Source of the DNA: an uncultured Collinsella sp.
GTDB lineage: Bacteria > Actinomycetota > Coriobacteriia > Coriobacteriales > Coriobacteriaceae
Length of the DNA: 64,000 bases
Reading direction: 5' to 3'
Assembly: GCA_959599915.1 (NCBI GenBank)
Contig: CAUGJE010000008.1
Coordinates: 1-64,000 of the forward strand
The notes under the pieces were generated by a model. It had not been told where the DNA came from. It saw only the letters and a program-made list of their open reading frames with translations, and did not search any database. Both the position numbers and the translations under genes were made by a program. Positions 15,881-23,500 of the stretch are shown piece by piece (position 1 is the stretch's first letter; each line of letters opens with the position of its first letter).

Positions 15881-16444
15881 TCACGACCCCTCCTTTGAGC
15901 TTATTGTTTGCGGGACCAGGCGCACGGCGCGCAGACGACACGAAGCATCGCCAGTATCCGCAGCAACCGTCACCATATCGACCCAGCCGCGTTCGTCGCG
16001 CACGATGGCGCCCCACACGTTTCCCTTGATGTCGAGATAGCCGCTCAGAGCAAGTTGCGCCGTGGGTACCTCGCGATAGGCACGCAGCATATCCGCCGCC
16101 GCTTCGGTCATCGGTCGGTCCTCGGACCATGCAAGCCGGACCGCAATCGCGTTGCCCTCAGGCGAATCCGTCGCAGTGCCAGACCGCTTGTCGAGCGTCC
16201 GCAGAAAGGTTTGCGCCGTGACAGCGACATCCGAATCGTCCGTATCTCGCATCTCATCTTTTTGAGACGCCACCGCCGAATCTGAGCCCAAATCGGAGGC
16301 GGTCCCAGGACGCTGCTGCCGCGCGGCGTTAAGCCCCCAAAGCACCGCCGCTATCGCCACGGTCAGGCAAGCAAACACCAGCAGCACCCCGATGGGGCGC
16401 TCGCCCTCTACAGGCTGTTGATGCCCTCGCTGATAGCGTTCCAT
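15881..16444 (-). CDS. Membrane-anchored hypothetical protein in the Tad operon
   Basis: A 187-aa protein with an N-terminal anchor (residues 18-39, IGVLLVFACLTVAIAAVLWG) and an extracytoplasmic part with an acidic linker and a mixed alpha/beta region. The start overlaps the end of flp by 37 nt, and its stop falls just before the next pilin-like gene. I recognise no family. By position it may be a periplasm-side or cell-wall-side assembly factor of the pilus, comparable in place but not in sequence to other small Tad proteins. The start could lie a few codons downstream. Confidence 0.7.
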   Translation of the reverse strand: MERYQRGHQQPVEGERPIGVLLVFACLTVAIAAVLWGLNAARQQRPGTASDLGSDSAVASQKDEMRDTDDSDVAVTAQTFLRTLDKRSGTATDSPEGNAIAVRLAWSEDRPMTEAAADMLRAYREVPTAQLALSGYLDIKGNVWGAIVRDERGWVDMVTVAADTGDASCRLRAVRLVPQTISSKEGS

Positions 16445-16641
16445 AGATCTTGGACCTTGCCCTTAAATGCGACGATGGCGATAATCGCGATCACCACGAG
16501 CACGCCGACCAAGATGGCATACTCAGTGGTACCCTGTGCACTCTCCTCCTGCAATAGTTCCTTGGCGCGCTGACGAACATGTGCCGCCCGGCAAAACGCC
16601 CAGCCCTGGACCTTGCCAGCAGCGTCAGTCATCGTGTTCAT
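16408..16641 (-). CDS. flp: Flp-type major pilin
   Basis: A 77-aa prepilin. A hydrophilic leader of about 38 residues ends in QEESAQGTTEYAILVGVLVV, the Flp motif with conserved Glu-Tyr before a 20-residue hydrophobic helix (VVIAIIAIVAFKG), followed by a short C-terminal region. A prepilin peptidase must cut just before the helix, but none is encoded in this window. It lies directly after tadC, 10 nt apart. The very short mature form is typical of type IVb/Tad pili in Actinobacteria. Confidence 0.92.
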   Translation of the reverse strand: MNTMTDAAGKVQGWAFCRAAHVRQRAKELLQEESAQGTTEYAILVGVLVVIAIIAIVAFKGKVQDLWNAISEGINSL

Positions 16642-16651
16642 GTATTCCTCC

Positions 16652-17293
16652 CTACATCATCCCGCCTGCTCCCAGCAGCGGGCCCAATATGGACAGAAGC
16701 AACGCCGGCAAGATGAGCGTGCCGGTGGGAATCAGCAGCTTGACGGGTGCACGCTCGATCTCGCGCTCGACCGCGGCGCGATGAGCCGCACGGATCTCGC
16801 GACTTTGAGCGGCCAGCGTCTCGGCAAGTGGGGCACCCAGGGCGAGCGCCTGCCCCACCGTGATGGCAAAGGTCTCGAGCGCTCGCACGTCCAGGTCGCG
16901 CGCGGCGGCCAACAACTCGTCCTCACGCGTGCCCACGCCCACCTGCCACGCCATACAGGCGCGTTCAAGGCGAAGAGCCAGCACTGACCGGCGGTTGGCG
17001 CAGAAAATCTCAAGCGCCGCATCAAACGAAAGACCGGCCGAAAGACCCAAGCGCACAACATCGATCATCTCGGACACTTCGCCGAGCGACACTCGCGCCG
17101 GGCCGCCCGCTCCAACCGCGCCCTTCACTCGCGCGGTCAGAGCATCGACCACCGAGCGACCCGCGGCAGCGACCAGCACCGCCTCGCGCATGCAGGCCCC
17201 TGCGATCTTGCGTGCATCCGCCCGATCCAAACCCGTCGCGACAAATACACTCAGGGCGCACAGGCAAGCCGCAACTGCAACCGGGGCGCTCAT
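16652..17293 (-). CDS. tadC: Tad pilus inner-membrane platform protein TadC
   Basis: A 213-aa protein of the T2SSF/GspF family: one N-terminal helix (VAVAACLCALSVFVA), a cytoplasmic helical domain (RLGLSAGLSFDAALEIFC, AITVGQALALGAPLAETLA) and two C-terminal membrane segments (VKLLIPTGTLILPALLLSIL). With TadB it forms the assembly platform on which the CpaF ATPase works. ATG overlaps the tadB stop (ATGA), so the start at 17293 is clear. Confidence 0.88.
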   Translation of the reverse strand: MSAPVAVAACLCALSVFVATGLDRADARKIAGACMREAVLVAAAGRSVVDALTARVKGAVGAGGPARVSLGEVSEMIDVVRLGLSAGLSFDAALEIFCANRRSVLALRLERACMAWQVGVGTREDELLAAARDLDVRALETFAITVGQALALGAPLAETLAAQSREIRAAHRAAVEREIERAPVKLLIPTGTLILPALLLSILGPLLGAGGMM

Positions 17294-18216
17294 AGCTCCA
17301 CCCGCATAATGCGCCGGATAACCACCAGGGCAACGGCGTTGAGGGCAAGACCCAGCACCACAGCGCCCGCGCCGGCAGGCGTCGCAAGACCGCGACGAAA
17401 ATCTGCCGAAAGCAGCGCCAACACCGCGCACATGCCCGCCGGCATCGCCGCGACCATATGCGCAGACATGCGAGCCTGCGACGTCTTAACATCCAGGCGG
17501 CGCTTGAGCTCAATGCGCTCCCCCACCATGCTCGACGCCTCGGACAGTAAGTCGGCAAGCGGAGCGCCGGTGCGCTGAGACACCTTAAGCGCCAAGGTCA
17601 CAAGCGAAAGACCGGGGGCGTCGATACGCACGAGCAAGTCATCGAGCGCGTCGGTCGCCGAGATGCCGCAATCGATCGCCGCCGCCGCCCGCAAAAACTC
17701 GGTATGCACTGGCTCTTGCGCATGAGCGCCCACAAAGCGCATGCCCTGGGCCAGCGAATGTCCCGAGGCAAGCGACATGGAAAGTGCGGTAAACGCCTCG
17801 GGCATTGCCTCTTCTGCATCGTGTTGCTCGCGCCGGCTCTCAAAGCCATCCCGAGCGGCACCAACGGCAAACGGAGCAACAAGTCCCAAGGCAAATCCGA
17901 GGGGCGATAACGACACCATCGTTAGTAAAACGCAGCAGACACCGCTCGATAGCAGCAGAAACGCCAAACGTCCCGAAGCATCTTCGATCACGAGGCCAAG
18001 GCGATGCGCCGGAGCCAGCGATGCCCACGAACGGGCGATCTTTTTCAGCAGATCGTTTTCCACCAGCTCACGCGGCAGCTTCTCTGCCACCATCTCGAGC
18101 GCCTGACGTGCCAGCTCCGCCAGCGGTACCTGCGGCACACGAGGTTCCGCCCCGCACGCCGTCGCGACAGAAAGCCCTGCCAAGCCCCCTACGACGAGGG
18201 GCACAGTGATCTCCAT
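17290..18216 (-). CDS. tadB: Tad pilus inner-membrane platform protein TadB
   Basis: A 308-aa T2SSF-domain protein. It has a short N-terminal hydrophobic stretch, two membrane segments around residues 95-135, the F domain with ALSMSLASGHSLAQGMRF and SQRTGAPLADLLSEAS, and a C-terminal pair of helices. AGGAGGTGG lies upstream of the ATG, which is 28 nt inside the end of cpaF. It is the partner of TadC in the pilus platform. Confidence 0.9.
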   Translation of the reverse strand: MEITVPLVVGGLAGLSVATACGAEPRVPQVPLAELARQALEMVAEKLPRELVENDLLKKIARSWASLAPAHRLGLVIEDASGRLAFLLLSSGVCCVLLTMVSLSPLGFALGLVAPFAVGAARDGFESRREQHDAEEAMPEAFTALSMSLASGHSLAQGMRFVGAHAQEPVHTEFLRAAAAIDCGISATDALDDLLVRIDAPGLSLVTLALKVSQRTGAPLADLLSEASSMVGERIELKRRLDVKTSQARMSAHMVAAMPAGMCAVLALLSADFRRGLATPAGAGAVVLGLALNAVALVVIRRIMRVEL

Positions 18217-19517
18217 TCGTCCACCTCCTCTTGTGTGAGCGTCCCCGACCGCAGGCCTTCTGCGATAAACGGCGGCTCGCGGTCAAGCGTCCAGGTGCGC
18301 TCGGCGGCATCGAACGTCACATAGCGCTCGAGCTCTACGCCACCCGATGCGGCGCGTCGCACCCCCGAATACGAGGAGACGAAACGCCTGCCATCGGCGT
18401 GGCGCTCGGACATCACGATGCCGTCGAGCGCCATGGCAATCTGCTCCTCGATGAGCTCGCTCGGCAGATCGATGCCATAACGTGCAAGCAACGTCAGACG
18501 CACCACGGTCTCCTGTTCTGAACCCGCATGAAGTGTGGTGAGCGACCCGTCGTGGCCCGTGTTCATGGCCTGCAACATGTCGCAGCACTCGGCACCGCGC
18601 ACCTCGCCCACCACGATGCGGTCGGGGCGCATGCGTAGGGCATTAGTTACCAGGTCGCGGATCGTCACCGCGCCCTCGCCCTCAATTGAAGCCTCGCGCG
18701 CCTCTAGGCGCACCACGTGCGGATGATGCGCAAACTTGAGCTCGGCAGAGTCCTCGATCGTCACGATGCGCTCGCCGGTGGAAATCTCACATGACAACGC
18801 GTTGAGCAGGGTGGTCTTACCGGATCCCGTGCCTCCCGCAACCGCTAGGTCCTGTCGCAGCGACACCGCACACGACAGCAGCTGCGCATACCAAAGCGGC
18901 AGCGATCCCAACCCCACGAGCTCGTCCAGCGAGCAGATACGGTCCGAGAACTTTCGGATGGTGAGAATCGGTCCGTCAATCGCCACAGGCGGAATCACCG
19001 CGTTGACGCGATAGCCCGTTTTGAGGCGGGCGTTGACGATGGGGCTGCGCTCGTCGATGCGCCTGCCCAGCGGCGAGATGATACGGTCGATGAGCACACG
19101 GATCTGCTCGTCGTCCTCAAACGCATGCTCGATGGGGTACAAGACGCCGCCGCGTTCAAAGAAAGCCGAGCAGCAGCCGTTGATCATGATCTCGGTAACG
19201 GTGTCGTCCTCGATGAGCGGCTGCAACGGCCCCAAGCCCACCACGTCATCCAAAATCTCGTCGATGATGGTCTCGCGCTCGGGCGTCGCGAGATCGGTCG
19301 GCTCCTCAACATTGAGCGCCGCCTCCACCGCGGGACGCAATTCCGAGCGGGCAAGTGCCGGGTCGATATAGGCGCTGATACGCGCCACTTCGTCGTAACC
19401 CATGCGGTCCATCACGGCGCGCTTGGTGCGTCGTTTCACGGCGCGGCGACGCCCCGCATCCACAGGCGCTGCCGCCGCCGCAGCGCCAGCAGCCTTAATC
19501 CTCGTTTGCAGGCTCAT
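18189..19517 (-). CDS. cpaF: Tad pilus assembly ATPase CpaF/TadA
   Basis: A 442-aa hexameric secretion ATPase that powers Flp pilus extension and perhaps retraction. Walker A GGTGSGKTT lies around residue 230, the Asp box follows (TIEDSAELKF), Walker B is RPDRIVVGEVRGAE, and a His box follows (MNTGHDGSLTTLHAGS). The N-terminal 40 residues are Ala-rich and basic, as is common in CpaF. ATGA overlap with cpaE and overlap with tadB show tight operon coupling. Confidence 0.95.
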   Translation of the reverse strand: MSLQTRIKAAGAAAAAAPVDAGRRRAVKRRTKRAVMDRMGYDEVARISAYIDPALARSELRPAVEAALNVEEPTDLATPERETIIDEILDDVVGLGPLQPLIEDDTVTEIMINGCCSAFFERGGVLYPIEHAFEDDEQIRVLIDRIISPLGRRIDERSPIVNARLKTGYRVNAVIPPVAIDGPILTIRKFSDRICSLDELVGLGSLPLWYAQLLSCAVSLRQDLAVAGGTGSGKTTLLNALSCEISTGERIVTIEDSAELKFAHHPHVVRLEAREASIEGEGAVTIRDLVTNALRMRPDRIVVGEVRGAECCDMLQAMNTGHDGSLTTLHAGSEQETVVRLTLLARYGIDLPSELIEEQIAMALDGIVMSERHADGRRFVSSYSGVRRAASGGVELERYVTFDAAERTWTLDREPPFIAEGLRSGTLTQEEVDEWRSLCPSS

Positions 19518-21163
19518 CGCTGATCACCCTCGCGCGACCAGGGAAGGCGGATACGCGGGCGTTCGGTGCGCGTTGCACGGTCGGCGACCATATCGCTCCA
19601 AGGGCCGACGGCGCACCCCAGTTCCACGAGCATCTCGCGCGTGGCCTCGCGCACGCTAGTCGCAAAAGCGCTGGTCTGCCCCACTGCCTCGTCAGCGCGC
19701 CCAAACGCCATGAGCGCGGCGAGATCCTGCCCGCCATCGGCGATACGAATCTTGGAGCCCAACGCACAGGCAATCTCAAAGCGCATGGCGACGTCCTCGT
19801 CTGCCCCGCGCGCACCGAACCGGTTGAACACGGCGCTCATGCGCGTGCGCGGCACACCTACTCGACCTGCCAGTTCAATGACGCGCGATGCCGATGCCGC
19901 GGACGACACCGCCGCATCGCCAACGACCAGGCAACGGTCGCTCGCCGCCACCGCAGCCGCCACGGCGTCGCCCCAAAAGACCGAGGTATCGATAAAGACC
20001 ACGTCGGATTCGCGACGCAGAACATCAAGCAGTAGCTCCACCGGACGTGCCATGAGCTCGGCTTGCTCGGGCGCCGCGACGGGACCCCAGAGCGTAACGC
20101 CCGGCGCCACGCGCATCGATGTGGCTACGATATCCGGCTCGGTGAGCGTGCCCGCCGCCGACGGCTCGATAAGTGCCGCCATATCGCGCGGAGCATCGAC
20201 GCCTAACAAGTCGTAAAGGTTTCCAAACATCAGGTCCAGGTCGAGCACGGCGGCACGCAAGCCCAACAGCGACGATGTGTGTGCCATGGCGGCAACGATC
20301 GTCGACTTGCCGCAACCGCCCGAACCCGAAATAGCGCAGATGACCGGAGCTCGATGCGGCGGAGCGGCAGCGTCTGCCGGCGGCATCGGAGGCGGCGGGG
20401 CGGGCGTCGGTGGCAGCGCCCCCGTCTCCCCCGCCGCAACCACACGCTGCGTCCAAGCCGGCATGGCAGCTTGTTCGGTCTGCGAGGCAGGCTCGTTCTG
20501 CGCAATCTGCTCATGCTGCATTAGCGACAACTCGCCGCACCCGGCAAAGCCCTCAACTTCGTCGAGTTCATCCACCAGATTCACGCCGTGCACGTATCCC
20601 ATATCTACAGCCGGGGAGTCGCCAGCATGCTGCGCCGGCCCTCCAGCGTCATCGCATACAAGGGGGTTCCGGGGGCGCCGACCATGCTCGGCTTCCGCTT
20701 TTCCATAATCATCAACACGCGGGCCTCTTGTAGCGCGAGGCGCCCCGGGTTCCCTATCAACAAAAGCATCGGGCTCAATCGTCATGCGCCGATCGGAATC
20801 AACCGCTCCCTCGCCCGCACGCCCGTTGCCGCATATACTGTGCGCAGCGATGACCTCGGTCGCCCCCGCGCGAAACAGCCCCTCGATATCCGACGGATCG
20901 AGCGCTTCTATCAACACGACCACGCGACTCACGCGGCCTTCGGCCGTCAGGCGCGCAACAGTCTTGCGCACATCTTCGGTATCAAACAGAGACGCCGCGA
21001 TGATGGCAGCCCCGCGGCGCGACGGAAACGCCCGCGCCATGGAAACCAGCCCGTCCAGGTCACCCACGCGAAGCACCTGTGCACCCGCATCACGGCCCTC
21101 GACTTCCCGCTGCAACAGCCCGTAATCGCCGCACGCGCAGCACGCAAGCCAGATCGCCTTCAT
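19514..21163 (-). CDS. cpaE: CpaE/TadZ-like localisation ATPase
   Basis: A protein of about 550 aa. Residues 1-115 resemble an atypical receiver domain (AAIIAASLFD, RVSRVVVLIEALDPSDIEGL). A long low-complexity Pro/Ala/Gln linker follows, then a ParA/MinD-type P-loop domain with deviant Walker A SGSGGCGKSTIVAAMAH and ADAVLDLDLMFG-type segments (seen here as AVLDLDLMFGNLYDLLGVD). TadZ/CpaE proteins place the pilus machine at the cell pole or septum. The start ATG shares a base with the cpaB stop (TGATG). The linker is longer than I expect for CpaE. Confidence 0.85.
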   Translation of the reverse strand: MKAIWLACCACGDYGLLQREVEGRDAGAQVLRVGDLDGLVSMARAFPSRRGAAIIAASLFDTEDVRKTVARLTAEGRVSRVVVLIEALDPSDIEGLFRAGATEVIAAHSICGNGRAGEGAVDSDRRMTIEPDAFVDREPGAPRATRGPRVDDYGKAEAEHGRRPRNPLVCDDAGGPAQHAGDSPAVDMGYVHGVNLVDELDEVEGFAGCGELSLMQHEQIAQNEPASQTEQAAMPAWTQRVVAAGETGALPPTPAPPPPMPPADAAAPPHRAPVICAISGSGGCGKSTIVAAMAHTSSLLGLRAAVLDLDLMFGNLYDLLGVDAPRDMAALIEPSAAGTLTEPDIVATSMRVAPGVTLWGPVAAPEQAELMARPVELLLDVLRRESDVVFIDTSVFWGDAVAAAVAASDRCLVVGDAAVSSAASASRVIELAGRVGVPRTRMSAVFNRFGARGADEDVAMRFEIACALGSKIRIADGGQDLAALMAFGRADEAVGQTSAFATSVREATREMLVELGCAVGPWSDMVADRATRTERPRIRLPWSREGDQR

Positions 21164-21822
21164 CACTCGTCGCCTCCGCTCTTTTTGCCGCGCGCCGTGG
21201 CGGGAATCGTCAAGCTGACCGTTCCCTTGCCCGAGGCTCCCAGCAGTTCCTTGACGTCTTCGGGGTCAGCCGCCAGCGTCACCCATTCGATCTTGCCCTC
21301 GCGCGTGGCACCGGAATCCTCACTGGTATCGATCACGTACGCGCCGCACAGCCGATCGGTCACGCCGTCTTTTTGCACATACACATCCACGTAGCTGCCC
21401 ACGCCCGTAGCACCGCCGACCGAGTGCTCGGCATCGACCGCCACCGAAACGGCGACCTTGCCCTTAGGCACCTCGAGCTTGCGGCTCTCGACCTTGGTGT
21501 AGACATTGCAGATCACGGCGTTTTTGGGAATACGCGAAGTCGTCACGTCGCCGCGCACCTGGCGCAGCTCGGTCGCCGCGTCACGCGGCGGCAGACTCGT
21601 CAGCCACTCCTGGGTTATGACATTGGTCTCATCGAGGGTCTCGCCCACATCGATATCGCGCGCCGCGACGCATACCTCGACGCGATCGCCACCGTACTTG
21701 GCCAAGGTCTCAGCCTGGACCTGTTCGGCTTGTGAGCGGATCGATGAGCCGTAAACCATGCAGAGCAGAGCAGCGAGCACGCCCGCGACCAGACTGATGG
21801 CGATGCGCTTGCTCTTGTTCAC
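21163..21822 (-). CDS. cpaB: Flp pilus assembly protein CpaB/RcpC
   Basis: A 219-aa protein with an N-terminal membrane anchor (RIAISLVAGVLAALLCMVYG), a SAF domain (VEVCVAARDIDVGETLDETN, about residues 55-115) and a C-terminal RcpC-type domain. CpaB joins secretin or cell-wall-side components with the pilus. The GTG start at 21822 is preferred because GAGGAG lies 6 nt upstream; an ATG five codons earlier has no ribosome binding site. It is the first gene of the Tad operon. No secretin gene follows, as expected for a Gram-positive envelope. Confidence 0.88.
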   Translation of the reverse strand: MNKSKRIAISLVAGVLAALLCMVYGSSIRSQAEQVQAETLAKYGGDRVEVCVAARDIDVGETLDETNVITQEWLTSLPPRDAATELRQVRGDVTTSRIPKNAVICNVYTKVESRKLEVPKGKVAVSVAVDAEHSVGGATGVGSYVDVYVQKDGVTDRLCGAYVIDTSEDSGATREGKIEWVTLAADPEDVKELLGASGKGTVSLTIPATARGKKSGGDE

Positions 21823-21932
21823 GGCCGCTCCTCTCATGGCAGTGCCGGGCGAATGCCCGTACCACCATTGTCTGGGCGGTCAGAGTGCAAAGCGGCGCAA
21901 TCGCAATCTTGGTTTTCGATGTCAAACCAATC

Positions 21933-21984
21933 GCTGACCAAAAGCTGACCAGCCCGTCAAGCTCGTGGCAAGGTTTTGGTCAGC
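21933..21984. promoter_or_regulatory. Inverted repeat upstream of the Tad operon
   Basis: GCTGACCAAAA (21933-21943) and TTTTGGTCAGC (21974-21984) form a perfect 11-bp inverted repeat with 30 nt between, and an extra GCTGACC half-site lies at 21944-21950. Position 110-190 nt upstream of cpaB suits an operator. No regulator can be named. The rest of 21823-22022 shows no gene. Confidence 0.45.
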
Positions 21985-22022
21985 ACGTCAGCAAACTGCA
22001 TGTTTCGAGGCTTTTCCGCAGC

Positions 22023-22056
22023 AAAAAAGCCGTCTCCCGAACAGTTGGGAGACGGC
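22023..22056 (-). terminator. rsgA terminator
   Basis: Minus-strand stem GCCGTCTCCC/GGGAGACGGC with an 8-nt loop followed by TTTTTT, about 20 nt after the rsgA stop. Confidence 0.88.
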
Positions 22057-22074
22057 AGTCATAGGAAAAATCAA

Positions 22075-23259
22075 TTACAGATGGACATCGGGATCGAGCA
22101 TTTGAGCACTCACGCGCATGGATGACGCCAGGTTTTGGAACGTTTCCAGACGCAGGCCGTCGATCTGCCCGGCGTCCTCGGCCTCGCGAACGGCGCAACC
22201 CGGCTCATGGGTGTGTGTGCAATCACCAAACCGGCACGCGCACGACGCCTCCACGATCTCGGGAAACGCGCGAGCCAACCCCCGTTCGTGACCCACAAGC
22301 GGCAGGCTCCGCAGGCCCGGCGCATCGGCGATCACGCCGGCGTCGCCCGGCAGCGCCACCATCACACGCGCGACGGTAGTGTGACGACCTTGGTCATCGC
22401 GCTCGCGCACACCGCCGGTAGCCAAGGTGTCGTGGCCCAACAGCGCGTTGAGCAGCGTCGACTTGCCGGCACCCGACTCGCCCAAAATCATGGCACAGCT
22501 CCCAGCGGGCACGCAGGCGCGCACTTCGTCTAAGCCGCGGCCCTCGGCAGAAGACGTCACGATCACGCGCGCGTCCGAGCCAACCAAGCGATGCACGCGA
22601 TCCAGGTCGCGCTCGAGCTCCTCGGCCTCGCAGCGGTCGGCCTTGGTGAGCACCACCACCGGCTCGGCATCGCAATCGAGCGCCAGCACCAGCGAGCGCG
22701 CCACGCGGTCGAGCAGCACCTCGCCGGCACCGAGCGCCTGCACGATCAGCACGCTGTCCACGTTGGAGCAAAGCACCTGACGCTCACCGCGAGCACGTCC
22801 GCGCCAGCGCTCAAAACTCGTACGGCGCGGCAGGACGCACTCGATCACGCCCATGTCGTGCCCGGGCGCACGGCGCACCGCCACGCGGTCGCCCACGGCG
22901 GGCAGCATTACCTCGTCCTCGCCACGCGACTTGGCAAACCCCACGGCATGCTCGGCGCGGAACGTATCAGTGGCAGTCGCCACCAGCGGAAACCCGCGGT
23001 CCAGGCGCACCACGGCGCCCAACTGCATCTGCTCGGGTTCCTCGGCTTGCGCGCAAAAATCATCGAAGGCTGCCCGTTGGGCGGCATCGACCGGCAGATC
23101 GTCGAACGCCGGAACATCCTGCAACGCGTCGAGCCCCGGTACGCTCGCCAACAGCTCCTCGGCAGACGTGGGGGCTTCGGTCGCAAGCTTCCGACGACGG
23201 TCACGCTTAGCCCGCGCCCCCGTCGTCTTTTTCTTCGCCTTAGCCTTAGCCTTGCCCAC
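22075..23259 (-). CDS. rsgA: Ribosome small subunit-dependent GTPase RsgA
   Basis: A 394-aa circularly permuted GTPase that checks late 30S maturation. The G motifs appear in the order typical of RsgA: G4 TKAD, then G1 GESGAGKST, then G3 DAPGLR. An OB-fold domain precedes them (about residues 95-165), and the C-terminal zinc knuckle CACRFGDCTHTHEPGC follows. The first 40 residues are very Lys/Arg-rich (GKAKAKAKKK), an RNA-binding extension. The GTG start is chosen because GGGAGG lies 6 nt upstream and the frame further up crosses the ATPase terminator. Confidence 0.93.
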   Translation of the reverse strand: MGKAKAKAKKKTTGARAKRDRRRKLATEAPTSAEELLASVPGLDALQDVPAFDDLPVDAAQRAAFDDFCAQAEEPEQMQLGAVVRLDRGFPLVATATDTFRAEHAVGFAKSRGEDEVMLPAVGDRVAVRRAPGHDMGVIECVLPRRTSFERWRGRARGERQVLCSNVDSVLIVQALGAGEVLLDRVARSLVLALDCDAEPVVVLTKADRCEAEELERDLDRVHRLVGSDARVIVTSSAEGRGLDEVRACVPAGSCAMILGESGAGKSTLLNALLGHDTLATGGVRERDDQGRHTTVARVMVALPGDAGVIADAPGLRSLPLVGHERGLARAFPEIVEASCACRFGDCTHTHEPGCAVREAEDAGQIDGLRLETFQNLASSMRVSAQMLDPDVHL

Positions 23260-23307
23260 AGATGCCTCCCAGCACAAAACCACACAACTGAGCAGGTATT
23301 TTACCCA

Positions 23308-23344
23308 CAAAAAAGAGTCGGTCGAGCAAACGCTCGACCGACTC
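23308..23344 (-). terminator. P-type ATPase terminator
   Basis: Minus-strand perfect stem GAGTCGGTCGAGCG/CGCTCGACCGACTC followed by TTTTTT. It ends the ATPase transcript before rsgA. Confidence 0.88.
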
Positions 23345-23386
23345 ACATACTTTCCCTCAGCCAATGGTCCCGAGAGGTTATCCGAA

Positions 23387-23477
23387 GGCCCGCCCGCCGG
23401 GAGGGGTTTCTTCCGAGCGATCCCGCAGCGCGAAGCGCGAGGACCAGCGAGGAAGAAACCCCGCAGGCGGTCGGGCC
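23387..23477. repeat. 91-nt foldback in the ATPase 3' region
   Basis: Nested inverted repeats: GGCCCGcCCGCC with GGCGGtCGGGCC outside, GGGGTTTCTTCC with GGAAGAAACCCC (12 bp, perfect) inside, and GCGC-GAA-GCGC at the tip. It lies between the ATPase stop and its terminator. Confidence 0.75.
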
Positions 23478-23500
23478 GGTGGGAAGGATGGCCTTTCGAC

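Noticed and set aside
15189..16130. A single 313-aa frame covering the TadE region
   Set aside because: Its first half is out-of-frame translation of the neighbouring pilin-like and hypothetical genes; only the part from about 15686 shows TadE motifs.
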